From the NCBI RefSeq assembly GCF_002929215.1, contig NZ_PJII01000017.1:1-64000 (forward strand): a DNA stretch of 64,000 nucleotides, given 5' to 3'. Shown one piece after another: positions 19,004-28,894 of this stretch. The notes beneath the pieces are model-generated. The model had not been told where the DNA came from and ran no database searches. It saw only the letters and a program-made list of their open reading frames with translations. The first letter of the stretch is position 1. Each line of letters starts with the position of its first letter. Both the position numbers and the translations under genes were made by a program. This DNA comes from Arthrobacter sp. ZGTC412 (GTDB lineage: Bacteria > Actinomycetota > Actinomycetes > Actinomycetales > Micrococcaceae).

Positions 19004-20350
19004 ATGGCTTCTCAACGAGGAGAGTCGCTTGACACCGTGAAGACGCGGCGCAAGGGCATCGACAAATCGCATTACCTCTACATCGCGGTCATTGCTGCCG
19101 TTATCCTCGGCGCAGTGGTGGGCCTGATGTTCCCCGAGGTGGGTAAATCCCTCAAGCCGCTAGGCGACGGATTCATCAAGCTCATCAAGATGATGATCGC
19201 CCCGATCATTTTCTGCACCATCGTCCTTGGCATCGGTTCCATCGCAAAAGCCGCAACGGTGGGCAAGGTTGGCGGCCTGGCGCTGGGCTACTTCGTCCTG
19301 ATGTCCACGTTCGCACTCGGCATCGGCCTGGTGGTGGGCAACCTGATCCACCCGGGCGAAGGTTTGAAACTGGCGGCCTACGACCCCAATAAGAAGGCGG
19401 AAGTAGACAGCACGGTTGCCTTCCTCCTGGGCATCATTCCCGGTGATATTCCCGTTCTGCCCACTCTGTTTGCCGCGATCCTCGTTGGCTTCGCGCTGCA
19501 GAAGATGGGCCCGCAGGGCGCCCCCATCCTGAAGGCCGTCGGCCACGGCCAGGTCCTCGTGTTCCGCATCCTGATCATGATCATGTGGCTTGCCCCCGTG
19601 GGCGCCTTCGGTGCCATCGCCGCCGTCGTGGGAGCTACAGGATTCCAGGCCATTGTCAGCATGTTCACCCTGATGGCCGCCTTCTACATCACCTGCGCCC
19701 TGTTCATCATCATCATCCTGGGCGGCCTGCTTAAGGTGGTCACCGGCGTCAACATCTTCAAGCTGATGAAGTACCTGGGCCGCGAATATCTCCTCATCTT
19801 CTCCACGTCCTCCTCCGAGGCAGCACTGCCCCGCCTGATCGCCAAGATGGAACACCTCGGCGTCTCCAAGCCCGTTGTTGGCGTCACGGTACCCACCGGC
19901 TACTCCTTCAACCTTGACGGCACGGCCATCTACCTGACCATGGCATCCCTGTTCGTCGCCAATGCCATGGGGACCCCGCTGGACCTGGGCGCCCAGGTCT
20001 CACTGCTGATCTTCATGATCATCGCCTCCAAGGGCGCCGCCGGTGTCACCGGCGCCGGCCTTGCCACCCTGGCCGCCGGCCTGCAGGCCCACAAGCCTGA
20101 ACTCCTCGGCGGCGTCGGCATGATCGTCGGCATCGACCGGTTCATGTCCGAGGCCCGCGCCCTCACCAACTTCACGGGCAACGCCGTGGCCACCATCCTG
20201 ATCGGCACCTGGGTCAAGGAGATCGACGGCGTCCAGGTTGACCAGGTCCTCTCCGGCGAACTGCCCTTCGATGAGCAGACCATGATTGCCGGCCATGCAG
20301 AGCACGCAGTTACTGAAACCGAGGCGCGGCCGGTGCCCGTCAACGCCTAA
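19004..20350 (+). CDS. dctA: C4-dicarboxylate:cation symporter DctA
   Basis: A 448-residue DAACS-family symporter with eight or more membrane segments and two re-entrant loops. The signatures are FSTSSSEAALPRLI (serine-rich HP1) and VVGVTVPTGYSFNLDGTAIY (TM7), with GAAGVTGAGLATLAA in HP2. It imports succinate, fumarate, malate or related acids. The start has a strong AAAGGAG site. Divergence from the CitA/CitB genes indicates control by that two-component system. A strong terminator follows. Confidence 0.94.
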   Translation: MASQRGESLDTVKTRRKGIDKSHYLYIAVIAAVILGAVVGLMFPEVGKSLKPLGDGFIKLIKMMIAPIIFCTIVLGIGSIAKAATVGKVGGLALGYFVLMSTFALGIGLVVGNLIHPGEGLKLAAYDPNKKAEVDSTVAFLLGIIPGDIPVLPTLFAAILVGFALQKMGPQGAPILKAVGHGQVLVFRILIMIMWLAPVGAFGAIAAVVGATGFQAIVSMFTLMAAFYITCALFIIIILGGLLKVVTGVNIFKLMKYLGREYLLIFSTSSSEAALPRLIAKMEHLGVSKPVVGVTVPTGYSFNLDGTAIYLTMASLFVANAMGTPLDLGAQVSLLIFMIIASKGAAGVTGAGLATLAAGLQAHKPELLGGVGMIVGIDRFMSEARALTNFTGNAVATILIGTWVKEIDGVQVDQVLSGELPFDEQTMIAGHAEHAVTETEARPVPVNA

Positions 20351-20372
20351 GCCCCAACACCGGCGACTCGCC

Positions 20373-20410
20373 GCAAATGCCCCCGCAGCCTTCGCTGTGG
20401 GGGCCTTTGC
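20373..20410 (+). terminator. dctA terminator
   Basis: GCAAATGCCCCCGCAG, a CCTTCG loop, and CTGTGGGGGCCTTTGC form a nearly perfect 16-bp stem 22 nt after the dctA stop. The stable TTCG-type loop and position fit an intrinsic terminator, though the T-run is short. Confidence 0.7.
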
Positions 20411-20583
20411 GTGCCGGCAAAAAAGCAACCTTCTACCTCAGCTAGAGGGTCAAGGCTCAACATTCGCGGAAAGTCAAGTTGCCTCGAATACCGTGTCGGG
20501 CGCTGTAGCCTTGGGAAGAAGAAGGAGCGTTGCTGGCCAGCCAGCGGCAGGAAATCAACGTCATCGAAAGTGTGGATAGATAC

Positions 20584-21483
20584 GTGAGCAGCGAACAGGG
20601 TTCAGCAACTCTGGAGGGCACGCAATTCGACCTGGAAGACGCGGTGATGGGACCCACAGGGCGCCCCTACCGCGAGTTCCCGGAACCCGCGCCCCTGGCC
20701 TCCCACGGTCCGGCCCGCGTCATCGCCATGGTCAACCAAAAGGGCGGCGTCGGGAAGACCACCTCCACCATTAACCTGGCGGCAGCACTGGCTGAGTACG
20801 GCCGCCGTGTGCTCCTGGTTGACTTCGATCCCCAGGGTGCCCTGTCTGCCGGCCTGGGCGTGAATCCGCATGAACTCGACCTCACCGTCTATAACGTGCT
20901 GATGGACCGCAAGGTGGACATCCGGGATGCCATCCACCAGACCGGCGTCGAAAACGTGGACCTGCTTCCCGCGAACATCGACCTCTCAGCCGCGGAAGTC
21001 CAGTTGGTCAACGAGGTGGCCCGCGAGCAGGTCCTTGACCGCGCCCTCAAAAAGGTGGAAGACGACTACGACGTCGTCCTTATCGACTGCCAGCCGTCCC
21101 TTGGCCTCCTGACCGTCAACGCGCTGACCGCTGCGCACGGCGTCATCATCCCGCTCATCTGCGAGTTCTTTGCCCTCCGCGCTGTGGCGCTGTTGGTGGA
21201 GACCATCGACAAGGTCCAGGACCGGCTCAACCCGCGCCTGCAGGTGGATGGTGTGCTGGCCACTATGTACGACGCACGGACGCTGCACAGCCGCGAGGTC
21301 ATCACCCGTTTGGTGGAAGCCTTCGGTGACAAAGTCTTCGAGACCGTCATCAAGCGCTCCATCAAGTTCGCCGACGCCACCGTCGCCGCGGAACCCATCA
21401 CCAGCTATGCGGGCAACCACGTGGGCGCCGACGCCTACCGCAGGTTGGCCAAAGAACTGATTTCGCGCGGCGGCGCACCCTAG
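20584..21483 (+). CDS. ParA-family ATPase upstream of scpAB
   Basis: A 299-residue ParA/Soj-type ATPase with the deviant Walker A NQKGGVGKTTSTINLA and switch motifs VDFDPQGALSAGLG and VLIDCQPSLG. About 45 residues precede the ATPase core. It is the first gene of a parA-scpA-scpB-rluB run, as in M. tuberculosis Rv1708-Rv1711, so it may be linked to condensin loading or chromosome organisation (inferred from synteny). The start is uncertain: GTG 20584, GTG 20572 and TTG 20530 are in frame; an AAGGAG at 20522-20527 is too close to the TTG. Confidence 0.85.
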   Translation: MSSEQGSATLEGTQFDLEDAVMGPTGRPYREFPEPAPLASHGPARVIAMVNQKGGVGKTTSTINLAAALAEYGRRVLLVDFDPQGALSAGLGVNPHELDLTVYNVLMDRKVDIRDAIHQTGVENVDLLPANIDLSAAEVQLVNEVAREQVLDRALKKVEDDYDVVLIDCQPSLGLLTVNALTAAHGVIIPLICEFFALRAVALLVETIDKVQDRLNPRLQVDGVLATMYDARTLHSREVITRLVEAFGDKVFETVIKRSIKFADATVAAEPITSYAGNHVGADAYRRLAKELISRGGAP

Positions 21484-21490
21484 CCACGCA

Positions 21491-22303
21491 GTGGCCGAAT
21501 CCAAGCCCGGCTTCGAGGTACGGCTGGCCAACTTCACGGGTCCCTTCGACCTCCTGCTCGGACTGATTGCAAAGCACCAGCTGGACATCACCGAGGTGGC
21601 CATAGCCACGGTGACCGACGAATTCATCAAGTACATCCGGAATCTGCAGAAACTGGGCGAGGAGTGGGCCCTGGATGAGGCCAGCGAGTTCCTGGTCATC
21701 GCGGCTACGCTGCTGGACCTCAAGGCTGCCCGCCTCCTTCCTGCCGGGGAGGTCGAGAACGATGAAGACATCGCGCTGCTTGAAGCCAAGGACCTGCTCT
21801 TCGCCCGGCTGCTCCAGTACAAGGCCTTCAAACACGTGGCAGGCCTCCTGGGCGAAACCCTGCACCAGGAGGCTATGCGCTTTCCGCGGCAGGTGGCGCT
21901 GGAGGGACACTTCTCGGCCATGCTTCCCGAGCTCGCCTGGAAGCACACTCCGGAACAGTTTGCCCGCCTGGCCGAGGCCGCCCTGCAGCCCAAGGCCCCA
22001 AAGCCAACCGAGGTGGGCCTGGCGCACCTGCATGGCGGCAATGTCAGCGTGAAGGAGCAGGCAGAAGTGATGGGCCTGCGGCTACAACTTGAATCGCCGC
22101 TGACCTTCCGGGCCCTGATCGCCGATGCCGAGTCCACCCTGGTGGTGGTTGCAAGGTTCCTTGCCCTCCTTGAGCTGTTCCGGGACAAGGCCGTTACCTT
22201 CGACCAGCTCTTGCCGCTGGGGGACCTGGCAGTCCATTGGACTGCCAGGAACGGGGAATGGTCGGCGGAAAACCTGAGTGAAGAATTCGAGGAGCAGTTG
22301 TGA
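21491..22303 (+). CDS. scpA: Segregation and condensation protein ScpA
   Basis: A 270-residue kleisin of the SMC-ScpAB condensin. The N-terminal signature FEVRLANFTGPFDLLLGLIAKHQLDI binds the SMC neck and the C-terminal winged helix (from about residue 190) binds the SMC head. Begins with GTG 8 nt after the parA stop and overlaps scpB by 4 nt. Confidence 0.94.
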   Translation: MAESKPGFEVRLANFTGPFDLLLGLIAKHQLDITEVAIATVTDEFIKYIRNLQKLGEEWALDEASEFLVIAATLLDLKAARLLPAGEVENDEDIALLEAKDLLFARLLQYKAFKHVAGLLGETLHQEAMRFPRQVALEGHFSAMLPELAWKHTPEQFARLAEAALQPKAPKPTEVGLAHLHGGNVSVKEQAEVMGLRLQLESPLTFRALIADAESTLVVVARFLALLELFRDKAVTFDQLLPLGDLAVHWTARNGEWSAENLSEEFEEQL

Positions 22304-22962
22304 CTGAGCAGGCAACAGAAGCCAAGACTGAGGGGGAGCCGGGCGTCGAAAGCCTCCCCGGCGGGGCCAAAGCCGCCCTCGAGGCGGTGCTCATGGTCAT
22401 AGATGAGCCCGCCACGGAGGAAGAACTGGCGGCAGGACTCGAACTTTCCGTTGCCGCCGTCGCTGCCCTGCTCGCAGAACTTCAGCTGGATTATAGCGGC
22501 TATACTGTTAAAGCCCCGGATATGGATCAAGCCAGTGGAACTGGCTTTGGCTCCAGCCCCCGGGGTTTTGAATTGCGGAAGGTCGCCGGTGGTTGGCGGA
22601 TCTACTCCCGTGCCGAGTTCGCCCACATCGTGGGCAGATATGTGCTGGAGGGCCAAACAGCCAGGCTTACCCAGGCCGCCCTGGAAACGCTCGCGGTCAT
22701 TGCATACCGCCAGCCGGTCTCCAGGGCCAGGGTGTCCGCAATCAGGGGAGTCAATGTTGACTCCGTCGTACGGACGCTCGCCCAGCGCGGACTGATCGAG
22801 GACTCGGGAACGGATCCCGAGTCCGGCGCCATCCTCTACCGGACCACTTCATATTTTTTGGAGCGGATGGGAATCAGCTCGGTGGCTGAGCTGCCGCAGC
22901 TGTCCCCGCACCTCCCGGGGCTGGACGGCATCGCGGAGTTCTACGACACCGAAGGAATGTAG
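22300..22962 (+). CDS. scpB: Segregation and condensation protein ScpB
   Basis: A 220-residue protein with two winged-helix domains, the second containing the hallmark LTQAALETLAVIAYRQPVSR and RGVNVDSVVRTLAQRGLIE. It dimerises and binds ScpA. About 20 disordered residues precede the first domain. GTG start within the end of scpA (GTGA overlap) indicates coupled translation. Confidence 0.95.
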   Translation: MTEQATEAKTEGEPGVESLPGGAKAALEAVLMVIDEPATEEELAAGLELSVAAVAALLAELQLDYSGYTVKAPDMDQASGTGFGSSPRGFELRKVAGGWRIYSRAEFAHIVGRYVLEGQTARLTQAALETLAVIAYRQPVSRARVSAIRGVNVDSVVRTLAQRGLIEDSGTDPESGAILYRTTSYFLERMGISSVAELPQLSPHLPGLDGIAEFYDTEGM

Positions 22963-23076
22963 CCGAGGCACCACCCCGGCTGCACGCAAGAGTACTTACA
23001 AGCGCAGATTATTTCTGCACGGCTGGCTAGGGTTGTCCTTGGACACCTTTCCGGTCAATATATCGAAGGACGGGTC

Positions 23077-24285
23077 ATGACACAGGCGGGACGCCAGGGT
23101 TCACCACGTAACAGTTCGGGACGTAACGGTTCGGAACGCAACGCATCACAGCGCAACACCTCCCAGGGAGGCAACTCGGGCGGCGGCTTCCGAGGCGGAG
23201 CCGCCAAGCGCGGCGGCGGATTCGGCAGCGACCGCCCGCAGCGCGCACCCAAGCCGCGCGAGGAGCGCTTCGTCGATCCGGACGAGGCTGCTGCCGGCAC
23301 CCAGCCAGGTCGCGGGGCCGCGGAACCCAGATCCGCCAAGCCTTCTTCGCGGAAGCCTGCCGCCCGCAAGCCGGGCGCCAAGAAAGCACCCGGAACGCCG
23401 GGTGCCCTGAAGCCAAAACCACGTACCGGCGCCCCGGGAGCTGCAGCTTCCCGTGCCTTCGGCAGCGAACGCTTCGGCCAGAACCTCGGCCCGGTCCGCC
23501 GGCCCTCACGTAAAAAAAGCCCGCGCGGCGAGGTTCCCCAGTCGGAACTGCATGATGCCGACGGCGTCCGCCTGCAGAAGGTCATGGCCTCCGCAGGGGT
23601 AGCGTCACGCCGCGTCTGCGAGGAGATGATTGCCGAGGGCCGGGTGGAAGTGGACGGCCAGGTCGTCACCGAACTGGGTGTCCGTATCGACCCGAAAACC
23701 GCTGTCATCCACGTTGACGGACTCCGGATCCAGCTGGACGAAAACCTGATCTACATGGTGTTCAACAAGCCCAAGGGCGTTGTTTCCACCATGGAGGATC
23801 CCGAGGGCCGGCCCTGCATCAGCGACTTCCTGCGCCACCAGCAGGGCGAACGCCTGTTCCATGTGGGCCGGCTCGACGTCGCCACCGAGGGGCTGCTGCT
23901 GCTGACCAACGACGGCGAACTCGCCAACCGCCTGACGCACCCCTCCTACGAGGTGCCCAAGACGTACCTGGTACAGGTCCGGGGCCCCTTCCCGCAGGGT
24001 ATCGGCGCCAAGCTCAAGGAAGGCTTGGAACTGGAGGACGGCTTCGCCTCGGTGGATTCCTTCCGGCTCGTTGACTCCACTCCGGGTCATGTGCTGATCG
24101 AGGTAGTACTGCACTCCGGCAAGAACCGCATCGTCCGCCGCCTGTTCGATGCCGTCGGTTTCCCGGTCCTGCGACTGGTCCGCGTCAAGGTGGGTCCCAT
24201 CGGTCTGGGTGACCAGCGCCAGGGAAGCATCCGCAACCTCGGCAAGCAGGAAGTCGGCCATTTGCTGGCATCCGTAGGACTCTGA
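23077..24285 (+). CDS. rluB: 23S rRNA pseudouridine synthase RluB, with long N-terminal tail
   Basis: A 402-residue RsuA/RluB-type pseudouridine synthase. Residues 1 to about 150 are a low-complexity tail rich in G, S, R, K, A and P. An S4 domain follows (VRLQKVMASAGVASRRVCEEMI), then the catalytic domain with the key Asp in HVGRLDVATEGLLLLTNDGEL. The enzyme modifies a uridine in helix 89 of 23S rRNA in known cases. The ATG has AAGGACGGG upstream. A 114-nt gap after scpB suggests its own promoter. Confidence 0.92.
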   Translation: MTQAGRQGSPRNSSGRNGSERNASQRNTSQGGNSGGGFRGGAAKRGGGFGSDRPQRAPKPREERFVDPDEAAAGTQPGRGAAEPRSAKPSSRKPAARKPGAKKAPGTPGALKPKPRTGAPGAAASRAFGSERFGQNLGPVRRPSRKKSPRGEVPQSELHDADGVRLQKVMASAGVASRRVCEEMIAEGRVEVDGQVVTELGVRIDPKTAVIHVDGLRIQLDENLIYMVFNKPKGVVSTMEDPEGRPCISDFLRHQQGERLFHVGRLDVATEGLLLLTNDGELANRLTHPSYEVPKTYLVQVRGPFPQGIGAKLKEGLELEDGFASVDSFRLVDSTPGHVLIEVVLHSGKNRIVRRLFDAVGFPVLRLVRVKVGPIGLGDQRQGSIRNLGKQEVGHLLASVGL

Positions 24286-24288
24286 GGC

Positions 24289-25398
24289 ATGTCCGCTTTC
24301 CAAAGCCAGGGCCGCGGGCACCTGGACGGTCCGGTGGTGGTCATCGGCACGGGGCTGCTGGGCACCAGCATTGGGCTGGGCCTGCGCGGCCGCGGTGTGC
24401 CGGTTTTCCTTTCTGACCCTTCCCCCACCAACCAGGCTGTTGCGGTGGATATTGGCGCAGGCCAGCCCCTGACCGGGCTTGCCGGCGCTGCACCGCAGTT
24501 GGTGGTGGCGGCTGCCCCGCCGGATGTCACGGCGGATGTTGTGGCAAAAGCGCTGGCTGACTACCCGGACTCCGTGGTGGTGGACATCGCAAGTGTCAAG
24601 GCCGAGATCCTCTCGGCGCTGCGCAGCCGCGGCGTGGACCTTTCCCGCTACGTGGGCACACACCCCATGGCCGGGCGGGAGAAGTCCGGGCCGGTCGCAG
24701 CCCGCGGGGAGCTCTTTACCTCGATGCCCTGGGTGGTGTGCCCTTCAGAGGAAACGTCCGGGGCGGCCCTCCAGACGGCCCGCTCACTGGCCACGGACCT
24801 GGGAGCGGTTGTTTCCCAGTTCACTGCAGACGAACACGATGAAGCTGTGGCCCTGGTGTCGCACCTGCCCCAGGTCATGTCCTCGCTGTTGGCCAGCCGG
24901 CTGCAGGGAACACCGCTGCATGCGTTGTCTCTTGCGGGCAACGGATTGCGGGACGTCACCCGGATAGCAGCCAGTGATCCAGCCCTCTGGGTCCAGATCC
25001 TGGGCGGCAACGCGGCGAAGGTGGTCGAGATCCTCTACGGTGTCCGGGAGGACCTCAACCGTCTGATCGGCACGCTCGAAGACCCCAATGCCCCCGGTGC
25101 CAGGCTTGATCTCGCACAGTTGATGAGCGAAGGCAACGCAGGCCAGGCCAGGATTCCCGGCAAGCACGGCGGGCCTCCCCAGGCGTATTCGTGGCTTACC
25201 GTCCTGGTGGACGATAAACCGGGCCAGATTGCCCGGCTCCTCACCGAGATTGGTGAGATCGGCGTGAACCTGGAGGACCTGCGTCTGGACCACTCGTCGG
25301 GCCAAAACGTGGGTATGGTGGAAATCTCCGTGTTGCCGAACAAGCATGACCACCTGATCGAAGCACTCAACGACCGCGGATGGCGGGTACTCCAGTAA
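24289..25398 (+). CDS. tyrA: Prephenate dehydrogenase
   Basis: A 369-residue enzyme oxidising prephenate to 4-hydroxyphenylpyruvate in tyrosine synthesis. The Rossmann motif is VVVIGTGLLGTSIGLGL (residues about 15-31); the substrate-site stretch is GTHPMAGREKSGP. A C-terminal ACT domain (SWLTVLVDDKPGQIARLL, from about residue 300) suggests feedback inhibition by tyrosine. Located 3 nt after rluB; its TAA overlaps the cmk ATG. Confidence 0.93.
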   Translation: MSAFQSQGRGHLDGPVVVIGTGLLGTSIGLGLRGRGVPVFLSDPSPTNQAVAVDIGAGQPLTGLAGAAPQLVVAAAPPDVTADVVAKALADYPDSVVVDIASVKAEILSALRSRGVDLSRYVGTHPMAGREKSGPVAARGELFTSMPWVVCPSEETSGAALQTARSLATDLGAVVSQFTADEHDEAVALVSHLPQVMSSLLASRLQGTPLHALSLAGNGLRDVTRIAASDPALWVQILGGNAAKVVEILYGVREDLNRLIGTLEDPNAPGARLDLAQLMSEGNAGQARIPGKHGGPPQAYSWLTVLVDDKPGQIARLLTEIGEIGVNLEDLRLDHSSGQNVGMVEISVLPNKHDHLIEALNDRGWRVLQ

Positions 25399-26111
25399 TG
25401 ACACAAGAACTTCTTGACACCCTGCCCGCGCTGCGCGTCGGCAGGCCGCTGGTTGTTGCCATCGACGGCCCGTCAGGCTCCGGCAAGTCCAGCGTCAGCA
25501 AGGAAGTGGCCCGCAGGCTCCGGCTGGCCTACCTGGACACCGGCGCGATGTACCGAGCACTCACCTGGTACTGCGTCACCAAGGGCATTGACCTGGAGGA
25601 TGGTGCGGCAGTGGAGCAGGCGTCCCGGGACCTGGTCCTGGACATGAGCACCGGCCCGCAGGAGGAATACGTCCGCGTGGACGGAGTTGACGTCACAGAC
25701 GCCATCCGTGAGCCTGCCATCTCCTCAGCAGTCAGTGCCGTGGCCACCACCCTTGGGGCCAGGACCGAGCTCATCCGGCGCCAGCGCGAATTGATTGACA
25801 GGCACCACCGCCGGATGGTGGTGGAAGGCAGGGACATCACCACCGTCGTCGCGCCCGGGGCTGAAGTGCGGATGCTGCTTACGGCCAGCGAGGAAGCACG
25901 GCTGCGCCGGCGCGGAATCCAGCTCGGCGGCACCCAGAACGCCGAGCAGCTGGCGGCGCAGGTGACCCACCGCGACGCCAAGGACTCCACGGTGGTCAAC
26001 TTCACGCAGGCCGCTTCCGGCGTCGTGACCCTGGATTCTTCTGACTTGGACTTCGACCAGACGGTTGCCGCAGCCCTCGTGATTGTGACGAAGGTCCTTA
26101 ACCGTGACTGA
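25398..26111 (+). CDS. cmk: Cytidylate kinase
   Basis: A 237-residue (d)CMP kinase with P-loop AIDGPSGSGKSSVSKEVA near residue 20, LDTGAMYRALTWY and the CMP-specific insert. Begins with an ATG that overlaps the tyrA stop (TAATGA), preferred over an upstream in-frame ATG at 25380 inside tyrA. Overlaps plsC by 8 nt. Confidence 0.94.
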   Translation: MTQELLDTLPALRVGRPLVVAIDGPSGSGKSSVSKEVARRLRLAYLDTGAMYRALTWYCVTKGIDLEDGAAVEQASRDLVLDMSTGPQEEYVRVDGVDVTDAIREPAISSAVSAVATTLGARTELIRRQRELIDRHHRRMVVEGRDITTVVAPGAEVRMLLTASEEARLRRRGIQLGGTQNAEQLAAQVTHRDAKDSTVVNFTQAASGVVTLDSSDLDFDQTVAAALVIVTKVLNRD

Positions 26112-26838
26112 TTCAACGTTGGTCAAGCCCAAGCCGGACATCCCGTCCGGTTGGACCATGACCTGGAGCAGGCCCGTTGGCTGGATCCTGGACCACCTTG
26201 TCTACCGGACGTCCGTCAGCGGCCGCGACAATGTTCCCACTGGCGGTCCGGTGATTTTTGCAGGCAACCACATCAGCTTCCTGGACGGGCCGGTGATGTT
26301 CGGTGCGTCACCGCGCCCCATGCACATCCTGGTGAAACAGGAGATGTTTAAAGGCTTCCTGGGCGGGGTGCTCACCGCATCCGGGCAGATGCCAGTGGAC
26401 CGGGCGGGCGACCGTGCGGCGCTTCAGCGCTGCAAGGACGTGCTCGACGCCGGCCGTTGCGTCGGGATTCTTCCCGAAGGCACCCGGGGGAGCGGGGCAG
26501 CCGCGGACATCAACGGCGGCGTGGCCTGGCTGGCGCTGAACTCCGGAGCTCCGGTAGTGCCGGTGGCCATCCTGGGCACCCGCAAGGGGGACGAGCACTT
26601 GGATTCGGTGCCGCGGCCGGGCAGGCGTTTCCACGTCCGCTTCGGGAATGCGCTGACGTTAACCCGCAGGGCAGGGGAAAGCGGCCGTGCTTCAATGGAC
26701 AGGGCGGCACTGGAGATCCGGGCGGCATTGTCAGGGCACGTGCAGGATTCCATTCAGCTCACGGGGCAGCCCCTGCCGGATGCAGATTTTTCCAAAGACT
26801 TCACAGCAGTAGCCGGGACGCCGGCAGATGACCACTAA
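26104..26838 (+). CDS. plsC: 1-acyl-glycerol-3-phosphate acyltransferase
   Basis: A 244-residue PlsC-family acyltransferase that makes phosphatidic acid. Motif I is NHISFLDGP (HX4D) and motif III is [11 protein letters not shown] start within the end of cmk. The order cmk-plsC-der is common in Actinobacteria. A second paralogue lies at 43052. Confidence 0.9.
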   Translation: MTDSTLVKPKPDIPSGWTMTWSRPVGWILDHLVYRTSVSGRDNVPTGGPVIFAGNHISFLDGPVMFGASPRPMHILVKQEMFKGFLGGVLTASGQMPVDRAGDRAALQRCKDVLDAGRCVGILPEGTRGSGAAADINGGVAWLALNSGAPVVPVAILGTRKGDEHLDSVPRPGRRFHVRFGNALTLTRRAGESGRASMDRAALEIRAALSGHVQDSIQLTGQPLPDADFSKDFTAVAGTPADDH

Positions 26839-26848
26839 GGACAATGCA

Positions 26849-28399
26849 ATGAGCGACACAACCCAAACTTCCGGCCATTCCGGCGCCGGCGACGACGAAT
26901 ACACCCCCACAGGCACCGATCAGGTGGCCGAGCGGCTCGCGGCGATTGACGACGACGAGGCTGAGCTTCGTGCGGCGTCCCTCCGGGCAGGCCTGGAGGA
27001 CTACGACCTTGACGACGACGACGCCGCGCTGCTCAGCGGCGAATACGGCGACGAGGACTATGATGGCCCGGTCAAGCTGGACCCCGTCCTGGCCATCATC
27101 GGACGCCCCAACGTGGGCAAGTCCACCCTCGTCAACCGCATCCTTGGCCGCCGCGAAGCAGTGGTGGAAGATACCCCGGGTGTAACCCGTGACCGCGTAA
27201 TGTACTCGGCCAACTGGAACGGCCGCAACTTCACCCTGGTGGACACCGGGGGCTGGGAACACGACGCCCGCGGCATCCACGCCCGCGTGGCGGAGCAGGC
27301 CGAAATGGCCGTTGAGCTCGCCGACGCAGTCCTCTTCGTTGTGGATTCCGCGGTGGGCGCCACCGCCACTGACGAAGGCGTGGTGAAGATGCTGCGCCGC
27401 AGCAAGAAGCCGGTCATCATGGTGGCCAACAAGGTTGACGACTTCGCGCAGGAGGCCGACTCCGCCACCCTTTGGGGCCTCGGCTTCGGCGAGCCCTATC
27501 CCGTGTCTGCGCTGCATGGCCGCGGCGTGGCCGACCTGCTTGACCACGTCATGGACACCCTTCCCGAGTTCTCCACCGTCGAGGGAACGGACCGATCCGG
27601 CGGTCCCCGCCGGATCGCACTGATCGGACGCCCCAACGTGGGCAAGTCCTCGCTGCTGAACAAGCTGGCCGGTACCGAGCGCGTGGTGGTGGACAACACC
27701 GCCGGCACCACCCGTGACCCCGTGGACGAATTCATTGAACTCGGCGGCCGCACCTGGCGGTTCGTGGATACGGCAGGCATCCGTCGCCGCCAGCACATGG
27801 CACAGGGCGCCGACTACTACGCCTCCCTGCGTACGCAGGCCGCGCTCGAGAAGGCGGAAGTCGCCGTCGTGCTCCTCGCCGTGGATGAGGTCCTCAGCGA
27901 GCAGGACGTCCGGATCCTGCAACTTGCCATTGAGTCGGGCCGCGCCATGGTGCTTGCCTACAATAAGTGGGACCTGCTCGATGACGAACGCCGCTCTTAC
28001 CTGGAGAAGGAAATCGAACGGGACCTGGCCCACGTGGCTTGGGCTCCGCGCGTCAACATCTCCGCTTTGACCGGCTGGCACAAAGACCGCCTGGTCCCTG
28101 CCTTGGACCTGGCGCTGGAAAACTGGGACAAGCGCATTGCCACAGGACGGCTCAACGCCTTCCTCGGCGAGCTCGTGGCGGCGCATCCGCACCCCGTCCG
28201 CGGCGGGAAGCAGCCGCGCATCCTCTTCGGCACCCAGGCCTCAAGCAGGCCCCCGAAGTTCGTGCTGTTCACCACTGGATTTTTGGACCCCGGATACCGG
28301 CGCTTCATCACCCGCCGGCTGCGGGAAACCTTTGGCTTTGAGGGCACCCCCATCGAGGTCAACATGCGTGTCCGGGAAAAGCGCGGCAAGAAGCGTTAA
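26849..28399 (+). CDS. der: Ribosome biogenesis GTPase Der (EngA)
   Basis: A 516-residue protein with two tandem GTPase domains (P-loops [14 protein letters not shown] near residue 88 and [14 protein letters not shown] near residue 260) and a C-terminal KH-like domain; it acts in 50S subunit assembly. An acidic N-terminal extension of about 75 residues precedes the first G domain. ATG 26849 is chosen because AAGGA lies 7 nt upstream; ATG 26828 is an alternative. The C-terminus ends in the typical basic tail REKRGKKR. Confidence 0.94.
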   Translation: MSDTTQTSGHSGAGDDEYTPTGTDQVAERLAAIDDDEAELRAASLRAGLEDYDLDDDDAALLSGEYGDEDYDGPVKLDPVLAIIGRPNVGKSTLVNRILGRREAVVEDTPGVTRDRVMYSANWNGRNFTLVDTGGWEHDARGIHARVAEQAEMAVELADAVLFVVDSAVGATATDEGVVKMLRRSKKPVIMVANKVDDFAQEADSATLWGLGFGEPYPVSALHGRGVADLLDHVMDTLPEFSTVEGTDRSGGPRRIALIGRPNVGKSSLLNKLAGTERVVVDNTAGTTRDPVDEFIELGGRTWRFVDTAGIRRRQHMAQGADYYASLRTQAALEKAEVAVVLLAVDEVLSEQDVRILQLAIESGRAMVLAYNKWDLLDDERRSYLEKEIERDLAHVAWAPRVNISALTGWHKDRLVPALDLALENWDKRIATGRLNAFLGELVAAHPHPVRGGKQPRILFGTQASSRPPKFVLFTTGFLDPGYRRFITRRLRETFGFEGTPIEVNMRVREKRGKKR

Positions 28400-28547
28400 T
28401 TCCGACACACGAGGGCTTCGAAACCCGGAAAGTGTCACAGGCACCCTTCGGAATCGTGTAAGCTCTTCTAGGTGGTTCGGCCGGACTGCTGGTGGAAATC
28501 TACAGGTTAGCCTGCGGGTGAAGCACAGCGGAGAACGGCGGAACTAA

Positions 28548-28624
<77 letters not shown>

Positions 28625-28626
28625 TG

Positions 28627-28668
28627 AAGGCCGGAGCCACGCGGAAACGCGTGGCTCCGGCCTTTTTC
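28627..28668 (+). terminator. Terminator after tRNA-Pro
   Basis: AAGGCCGGAGCCACGCG, a GAAA tetraloop and the perfect 17-nt complement, followed by TTTCTT. A textbook intrinsic terminator 2 nt after the tRNA CCA end. Confidence 0.9.
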
Positions 28669-28894
28669 TTGTCTTCCGGTCCATCTGGCCGGGTCACTTG
28701 AGTACACGCGAACGGCCCGGCTCGGGGACTGAACGTGAGGCAGTGAGCGCCGTTTTCCGGACCCTCGTGAAATCAGTTTCCGTCCACTCGTTATGGTCGT
28801 TGGGGGACGTGGCAACCTTCATAGTGAGGTGATTCGGGGCTGGGAAGACCCAGGCTTTTGTTACGCCGCACCGCGGTCCCATGGATGGCGCCAC

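Noticed and set aside
28669-28894. Possible small minus-strand gene (66 codons, 28694-28894) after the glycosylase
   Set aside because: No recognisable domain, no ribosome binding site clearly placed and no convincing composition; left as unresolved intergenic sequence.
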